NCBI GenBank assembly: GCA_007123465.1
Contig: SKLB01000242.1
Span: 1 to 8,527 of the forward strand
Direction of reading: 5' to 3'
Source of the DNA: Spirochaetales bacterium
Lineage (GTDB): Bacteria; Spirochaetota; Spirochaetia; DSM-27196; PWMO01
Length of the DNA: 8,527 nucleotides
Positions 5,708 through 8,527 of this stretch are shown here, piece by piece (the first letter of the stretch is position 1; each line of letters begins with the position of its first letter). The position numbers were made by a program, and so were the translations under genes. The notes beneath the pieces were generated by a model. It made no database searches, was not told the origin of the DNA, and saw only the letters and a list, made by a program, of their open reading frames with translations.

Positions 5708-6499
5708 ATGTCGACCAAGACCTCGCTGGAAATCGTACGCCTCGCCAAACCGGCCTCGTATCTGGCGTATCTCTTCCGCGAGTTACGGCCGTTGATGGTG
5801 TCCGGCGTCACTACATCCGAGATAAACCGCTATTGCGAGCTGTTTCTGACCGACCGGCGTATGCGCGCAACCCACCACGGCTACCGTGGATTCCCGGCTG
5901 CTGCGTGCGTATCGGTAAACGCAATCGCTGCTCACGGCGTTCCCGGCAGCTATCGACTGCAGCACGGCGATGTGGTTACCGTGGACGTGGGCGCGGGTTA
6001 CGCCGGCTGGAAGGCCGACGCAGCCTGGACCTACGTCGTAGGCCCCCCCGGGCCCGAGCTGCGCAGATTGTTGCGCGCCGCCTGGAACAGCTGTCTGGCC
6101 GGTGTCAGGGCGTGCCGTCCCGGGAGCAGGGTTGGCGATATCGGCGCTGCGGTACAGCAGACTGCGGCCGGCTACGGGTGCACCGTGGTAGCGGAGTTTA
6201 TCGGGCACGGAATTGGCCGCGCAGTGCACGAGCCGCCGGCGGTTCCCAATGTGGCGCATTCAGCCGGGGGTGAGCGGATTGTTCCCGGCATGGTTCTCAA
6301 CATCGAGCCGGTGGTTTCGCTCGGCCGCGCCGAAGTAGCGCTGCTGGAGGACGGCTGGTCCTATACCACCCGCGACGGCTCGCCAACCGCGCAGTACGAG
6401 CATACCGTTGCCGTCTTCTCCGGCCGCAATCGCGTGCTGACCCTGCCGGAGTTTGATCATGAAGATCCCGCGGCAATCGATTTCCCTCCGTTTTATTGA
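5708..6499 (+). CDS. map: Methionine aminopeptidase, type I
   Basis: A 263-residue type I methionine aminopeptidase, which removes the initiator Met from new proteins in the cytoplasm. All metal and catalytic residues of the pita-bread fold are present: His76 (NAIAAHGVPG), Asp93 (VTVDVG), Asp104 (KADAAW), His167 (GHGIGRAVHEPP), Glu200 (LNIEPVV) and Glu231 (AQYEHTVAVF). The upstream GYRGFPAAACVSVN matches the family substrate-pocket strand. The length is like that of E. coli Map (264), with no zinc-finger extension. The stretch after Asp93 (GAGYAGWKADAAWTYVVG) diverges from the common DGxxGDxSxTF pattern but keeps the metal ligand. The start at 5708 has only a weak AGG, overlapping the stop of the preceding gene, so coupled translation is likely. 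The stop (6497-6499) is just upstream of the tRNA promoter. Confidence 0.96.
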   Translation: MSTKTSLEIVRLAKPASYLAYLFRELRPLMVSGVTTSEINRYCELFLTDRRMRATHHGYRGFPAAACVSVNAIAAHGVPGSYRLQHGDVVTVDVGAGYAGWKADAAWTYVVGPPGPELRRLLRAAWNSCLAGVRACRPGSRVGDIGAAVQQTAAGYGCTVVAEFIGHGIGRAVHEPPAVPNVAHSAGGERIVPGMVLNIEPVVSLGRAEVALLEDGWSYTTRDGSPTAQYEHTVAVFSGRNRVLTLPEFDHEDPAAIDFPPFY

Positions 6500-6516
6500 C
6501 ACCGGATTTATTGACA
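6492..6516 (+). repeat. Two tandem copies of TTTATTGACA
   Basis: The 10-base sequence occurs at 6492-6501 and 6507-6516, a 15-bp period. The first copy contains the map stop codon; the second supplies the TTGACA -35 of the tRNA-Thr promoter. It looks like a small local duplication. Confidence 0.75.
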
Positions 6517-6540
6517 TCGATCGGCCCGATCGTTTAGAGT
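6511..6540 (+). promoter_or_regulatory. Sigma-70 promoter of tRNA-Thr
   Basis: A perfect TTGACA (6511-6516) is followed by 18 bases and TAGAGT (6535-6540), with a 17-base alternative TTAGAG. Initiation near 6547 would give about 20 bases of leader before the mature tRNA. The spacer holds a perfect 15-base palindrome. Confidence 0.75.
6518..6532. repeat. Perfect palindrome in the tRNA promoter spacer (possible map terminator)
   Basis: CGATCGG-C-CCGATCG is a 15-base perfect inverted repeat centred on 6525. As RNA it gives a 6-bp stem with a 3-base loop followed by TTT, so it may act as a short terminator for map, 18 bases after its stop. It could equally be an operator, because it fills the space between -35 and -10. 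Confidence 0.55.
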
Positions 6541-6566
6541 ACGCAGGTACACACGCAGTAGAGCAA

Positions 6567-6640
6567 GCCATCTTAGCTCAGTTGGTCAGAGCACGTGACT
6601 TGTAATCTCGGGGTCGTCGGTTCGAATCCGACAGATGGCT
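6567..6640 (+). tRNA. tRNA-Thr (anticodon UGU)
   Basis: A full cloverleaf is visible. The acceptor stem GCCATCT (6567-6573) pairs with AGATGGC (6633-6639), with T as discriminator base. The D arm is GCTC/GAGC. The anticodon loop CTTGTAA has TGT at 6601-6603. The T arm is GTCGG-TTCGAAT-CCGAC. The anticodon stem has one U-U mismatch (6596 against 6608). The 3' CCA is not encoded and must be added after transcription. It reads codons ACA/ACG and, if U34 is modified, others of the Thr box. Confidence 0.96.
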
Positions 6641-6663
6641 CGTTTGGCGTGCTGCCGGACCAC

Positions 6664-6692
6664 TTGACGCCATTCTGTGACGGTGGTATTGT
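6664..6692 (+). promoter_or_regulatory. Probable separate promoter of tRNA-Tyr
   Basis: TTGACG (6664-6669, five of six matches) is followed by 17 bases and TATTGT (6687-6692, four of six). Initiation near 6699 would fall about six bases before the mature tRNA-Tyr, so tRNA-Tyr may be transcribed separately as well as with tRNA-Thr. Confidence 0.5.
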
Positions 6693-6704
6693 GGCTCGCA
6701 CTGG

Positions 6705-6786
6705 GGGGAGTTTCCCGAGCGGTCAAAGGGGGCAGACTGTAAATCTGTTGGCTACGCCTTCGTAGGTTCGAATCCTACACTCCCCA
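6705..6786 (+). tRNA. tRNA-Tyr (anticodon GUA)
   Basis: A class II tRNA with a long variable arm. The acceptor GGGGAGT (6705-6711) pairs with ACTCCCC (6779-6785), with discriminator A at 6786. The anticodon loop CTGTAAA has GTA at 6739-6741. The variable arm has a GGC/GCC stem (6750-6758). The T arm is GTAGG-TTCGAAT-CCTAC. No CCA is encoded. The variable arm resembles that of other bacterial Tyr tRNAs. Thr-Tyr adjacency is also known from the thrU-tyrU cluster of E. coli, but no Gly-Thr-tuf genes follow here. Confidence 0.97.
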
Positions 6787-6798
6787 TGATGGTCTTTA

Positions 6799-6816
6799 TG
6801 TGCCGGCGTCGGCGCA
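6799..6816 (+). other. Hairpin downstream of tRNA-Tyr
   Basis: TGTGCCG and CGGCGCA form a 7-bp stem (one G-U pair) around the tetraloop GCGT, 12 bases after the tRNA. There is no T-tract, so it may serve 3' processing or weak termination. Confidence 0.4.
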
Positions 6817-6843
6817 CACTATCCCGCGGTTGGTGGTAACGTG

Positions 6844-6864
6844 CAGCTCGCGGCTTTCGAGCTG
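6844..6864 (+). other. Hairpin in the leader of the YkgJ-like gene
   Basis: CAGCTCG and CGAGCTG form a perfect 7-bp stem with a 7-base loop. It ends just before the GGGG that is the only candidate ribosome-binding site for the ATG at 6881. No T-tract follows. It could be a terminator remnant or a leader structure. No convincing promoter is visible between the tRNA and this gene. Confidence 0.4.
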
Positions 6865-6880
6865 ACGGGGTAACAGATTC

Positions 6881-7345
6881 ATGCCGATGCAGAGCGATTC
6901 TTTCTACGCCCGCGGGTTACGATTCTCGTGCACCGAGTGTTCGCTCTGTTGCCGGTTTGACTCCGGTTACGTTTTTCTGTCAGACCACGATATCCACAGC
7001 CTAGCGCTACGCTTCACGCTTTCGCGCCGGCAGTTTATCGATCGCTACTGTCGCGAAATCAACCTTGGGATCGCTGCACGCATCACCCTGCGCGAACAGA
7101 AGAACCTCGATTGCGTCTTCTGGCAGCACGGCGGTTGCAGCGTCTACAGCGACAGGCCGCTGCAGTGCCGCAGTTTCCCGTTCTGGCCGGCGCACCTCGC
7201 TTCGCCTGCCCAGTGGCAGGCGTTGCAGCGCGAGTGTCCCGGTATCGACGTCGGCCGCCTGCACAGCCGTGAGGCAATTGAACAGTGGGTCGACCGGCGC
7301 AACCGTGAACCGTTCTGCAATCCGCAGCAGGAACAGCGCCAATGA
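6881..7345 (+). CDS. YkgJ-like cysteine-cluster protein (CxxCxxCC family)
   Basis: A 154-residue protein carrying the signature of the YkgJ / UPF0153 family, thought to bind zinc or an Fe-S cluster; no reaction is established to my knowledge. The N-terminal cluster CTECSLCC gives Cys17, Cys20, Cys23 and Cys24. Further family cysteines are Cys78 (LDCVFW), Cys86 (GGCSVYSDRPLQCRSFPFWP), Cys96 in the same block, and Cys119 (ECPGI). The RPxxCRxFPFWP block is characteristic. There is no signal peptide or membrane segment, so it should be cytoplasmic. The start could be the ATG at 6881 or at 6887; GGGG at 6867-6870 is the only Shine-Dalgarno-like sequence and suits the first. The stop overlaps the start of the next gene by 4 bp (ATGA), which indicates an operon and coupled translation. 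Confidence 0.86.
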   Translation: MPMQSDSFYARGLRFSCTECSLCCRFDSGYVFLSDHDIHSLALRFTLSRRQFIDRYCREINLGIAARITLREQKNLDCVFWQHGGCSVYSDRPLQCRSFPFWPAHLASPAQWQALQRECPGIDVGRLHSREAIEQWVDRRNREPFCNPQQEQRQ

Positions 7346-8286
7346 CTATCAAGATCTGGGGCGCACGCGGCTCGCGGCCTACGCCGGTGCACTGTGAGCA
7401 GGTACAAAGCAAGATTTCCAGCGTGGTGCAGCGGATACAGGCGCGCGACACTGCGTCGCCGGAGGCGCGTGAGCGGTTTCTGGCATCGCTGCCGCCGTGG
7501 TTGTTCGGCACCGTCGGGGGCAACACCGCCTGCGTGGAAATCACACCGCGCGAGGGCCCGACAATTATCATCGATGCCGGCAGCGGTATCGCCGAACTCT
7601 CGGCGGCGATGAGCCAGCGCAGCAACCCGCAGCACGAGTTCCACATTTTTTTTACCCATTTTCATTACGATCACGTGCAGGGGCTGCCGTTCTTTGGCCC
7701 GGCCTACAACCCTGACTGCAGCGTTCATTTCTACAGTCCGTTGCCGGACGTTCGCCAGACGCTGTCGGCGCACATGCAGCATCCGTATTTTCCGGTAACC
7801 ATGGAAGAGAAGATGGGCGGCAACCTCTTCTTCCACCAGTTGCAGCACGATACCCTACAGCTGGGTTCGGCGGTTATCCGCCACCGCGAGCTCAATCATC
7901 CCGGACGCGGCTGGGGCTACCGGATAGAGGAAGGCGACAAGGCGTTTGTCCACGCCAGCGATGTTGAACTGCTGGAAAGCGATTTCGAGAAGTCCGACGC
8001 CAATAGCGCCTTCTTCGGCAATTCCGACATCCTGATACTGGATACGCAGTACACCCTCGGCGAGGCCATCGAAAAGTTCAACTGGGGACACTCTTCGTTC
8101 AGCCTGGGCGTTGATTTTGCAACCGCCTGGGACGCCAAGCAGCTCTATCTGTTTCACCACGAACCGCTCTACGATGACGCCAAGATTCACAAGAATCTAC
8201 AACTGGCGCGCTGGTACGCCCAACGCCTTGGAAATCTGGACCTCGAGGTCTATATTTCCCAGGAGGGGATGGAAATCGAGTTATAG
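7342..8286 (+). CDS. Metallo-beta-lactamase-fold metal-dependent hydrolase
   Basis: A 314-residue MBL-fold protein. The metal-binding HxHxDH is seen as THFHYDHVQG (His106, His108, Asp110, His111). Other expected ligands are His186 (LNHPGRGWGYRI), Asp207 or Asp234 (HASD, LILDTQY) and His272/273 (FHHEP). The N-terminal WGARGSRPTP and GGNT (59-62) place it with phosphodiesterase-like MBL proteins that start GxRGSxPxP...GGNT. Between those two motifs lies an insert of roughly 30-40 residues, predicted helical (about 18-56). The substrate is unknown; cyclic nucleotide or other phosphodiester hydrolysis is only a family-based guess. The start ATG overlaps the stop of the YkgJ-like gene, with CAGGAA eight bases upstream as ribosome-binding site. 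No secretion signal is present. Confidence 0.9.
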   Translation: MTIKIWGARGSRPTPVHCEQVQSKISSVVQRIQARDTASPEARERFLASLPPWLFGTVGGNTACVEITPREGPTIIIDAGSGIAELSAAMSQRSNPQHEFHIFFTHFHYDHVQGLPFFGPAYNPDCSVHFYSPLPDVRQTLSAHMQHPYFPVTMEEKMGGNLFFHQLQHDTLQLGSAVIRHRELNHPGRGWGYRIEEGDKAFVHASDVELLESDFEKSDANSAFFGNSDILILDTQYTLGEAIEKFNWGHSSFSLGVDFATAWDAKQLYLFHHEPLYDDAKIHKNLQLARWYAQRLGNLDLEVYISQEGMEIEL

Positions 8287-8321
8287 CCGGACAGATACAG
8301 AGATTTCCATAGCGATGCGAT

Positions 8322-8510
8322 ATGATATCAATTGACGGTCAGGATGTGGTTGCCCTCTACGTTTTGCTGCGCAAACATGAAATGGAGCTCGACAGCCGCA
8401 CGGGTGCGCTCTACGAACGGCTGGAGCGCCGCCTTCACGACCGCCTGTCAATCGAACAGATGGAGAATATCGAGACAATCTATGAACAAGGTACCGAACT
8501 CTTCGAGTAA
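8322..8510 (+). CDS. Small helical protein, unknown function
   Basis: I do not recognise this 62-residue product. It is highly charged and Glu-rich, probably nearly all helix with possible coiled-coil character (LRKHEMELDSRTGALYERLE), has no cysteine and no membrane segment, and ends acidic (YEQGTELFE). The start at 8322 lacks a clear Shine-Dalgarno. It lies 35 bases after the MBL gene on the same strand with no visible terminator between, so it may be the third gene of that operon. Coding support is the charged, low-complexity-free composition and the lack of a better frame; short spurious ORFs are common in GC-rich DNA, so confidence is moderate. Confidence 0.6.
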   Translation: MISIDGQDVVALYVLLRKHEMELDSRTGALYERLERRLHDRLSIEQMENIETIYEQGTELFE

Positions 8511-8527
8511 TCGCCCGGCGGTGAAAC

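Noticed and set aside
5080..6273. 397-codon open frame on the plus strand
   Set aside because: It lies antisense to the SPFH gene and out of frame over the membrane protein and map genes. The translation is Arg/Ser-rich with no recognisable domain, typical of a shadow frame in GC-rich DNA.
6705..6880. tRNA-Tyr 3' end as an integration site of a mobile element
   Set aside because: No integrase, no direct repeat of the tRNA end and no change in gene character downstream are visible.
8521..8527. Possible GTG start of a next gene at the window end
   Set aside because: Only seven bases remain and no ribosome-binding site is evident, so nothing can be supported.
1..8527. CRISPR arrays, insertion sequences, toxin-antitoxin pairs, riboswitches
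   Set aside because: No regularly spaced repeats, transposase, typical small gene pairs or known aptamer cores were seen when reading both strands.

Overview
The window looks like chromosomal DNA of a GC-rich, probably free-living spirochaete. The best evidence is a flagellin whose N- and C-terminal blocks read like the FlaB core filament protein of spirochaete periplasmic flagella. Beside it lies a large soluble protein that resembles a spirochaete-restricted family of unknown function. I see no insertion sequence, integrase, CRISPR array, toxin pair or phage gene. The gene content is housekeeping plus lineage-specific conserved genes, and I did not find a clear new multi-gene system. The most informative signals are regulatory ones in short intergenic gaps.

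Layout. 1-194 (+): 3' end of rnc (RNase III dsRNA-binding domain). 197-1561 (-): cca, a CCA-adding nucleotidyltransferase with an HD domain, ending tail to tail with rnc. 1578-1604: intrinsic terminator of flaB, directly in front of cca. 1628-2500 (-): flaB, with a strong Shine-Dalgarno, a leader hairpin carrying GGA in its loop, and a near-consensus sigma-28 promoter at 2551-2577. 2639-4408 (+): divergent 589-residue protein resembling DUF5312. 4438-5283 (-): membrane-anchored SPFH/prohibitin-like protein, convergent with the previous gene. 5354-5701 and 5708-6499 (+): a small three-helix membrane protein and type I methionine aminopeptidase (map), probably one operon. 6511-6786 (+): tRNA-Thr(UGU) and tRNA-Tyr(GUA), each behind a recognisable sigma-70 promoter. 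6881-7345 and 7342-8286 (+): a YkgJ-like cysteine-cluster protein overlapping by 4 bp a metallo-beta-lactamase-fold hydrolase. 8322-8510 (+): a 62-residue helical protein.

How the genes relate. Four genes or gene pairs belong to RNA maturation and translation: RNase III, the CCA-adding enzyme, methionine aminopeptidase and the two tRNAs. Neither tRNA gene encodes its 3' CCA, so both depend on an enzyme like the one encoded here. FlaB is the motility gene. Its sigma-28 promoter and possible CsrA-type leader fit the usual late-class, post-transcriptionally controlled flagellin. The DUF5312-like, SPFH, small membrane, YkgJ-like, MBL and 62-residue proteins have no firmly known role, and their neighbourhoods do not settle one.
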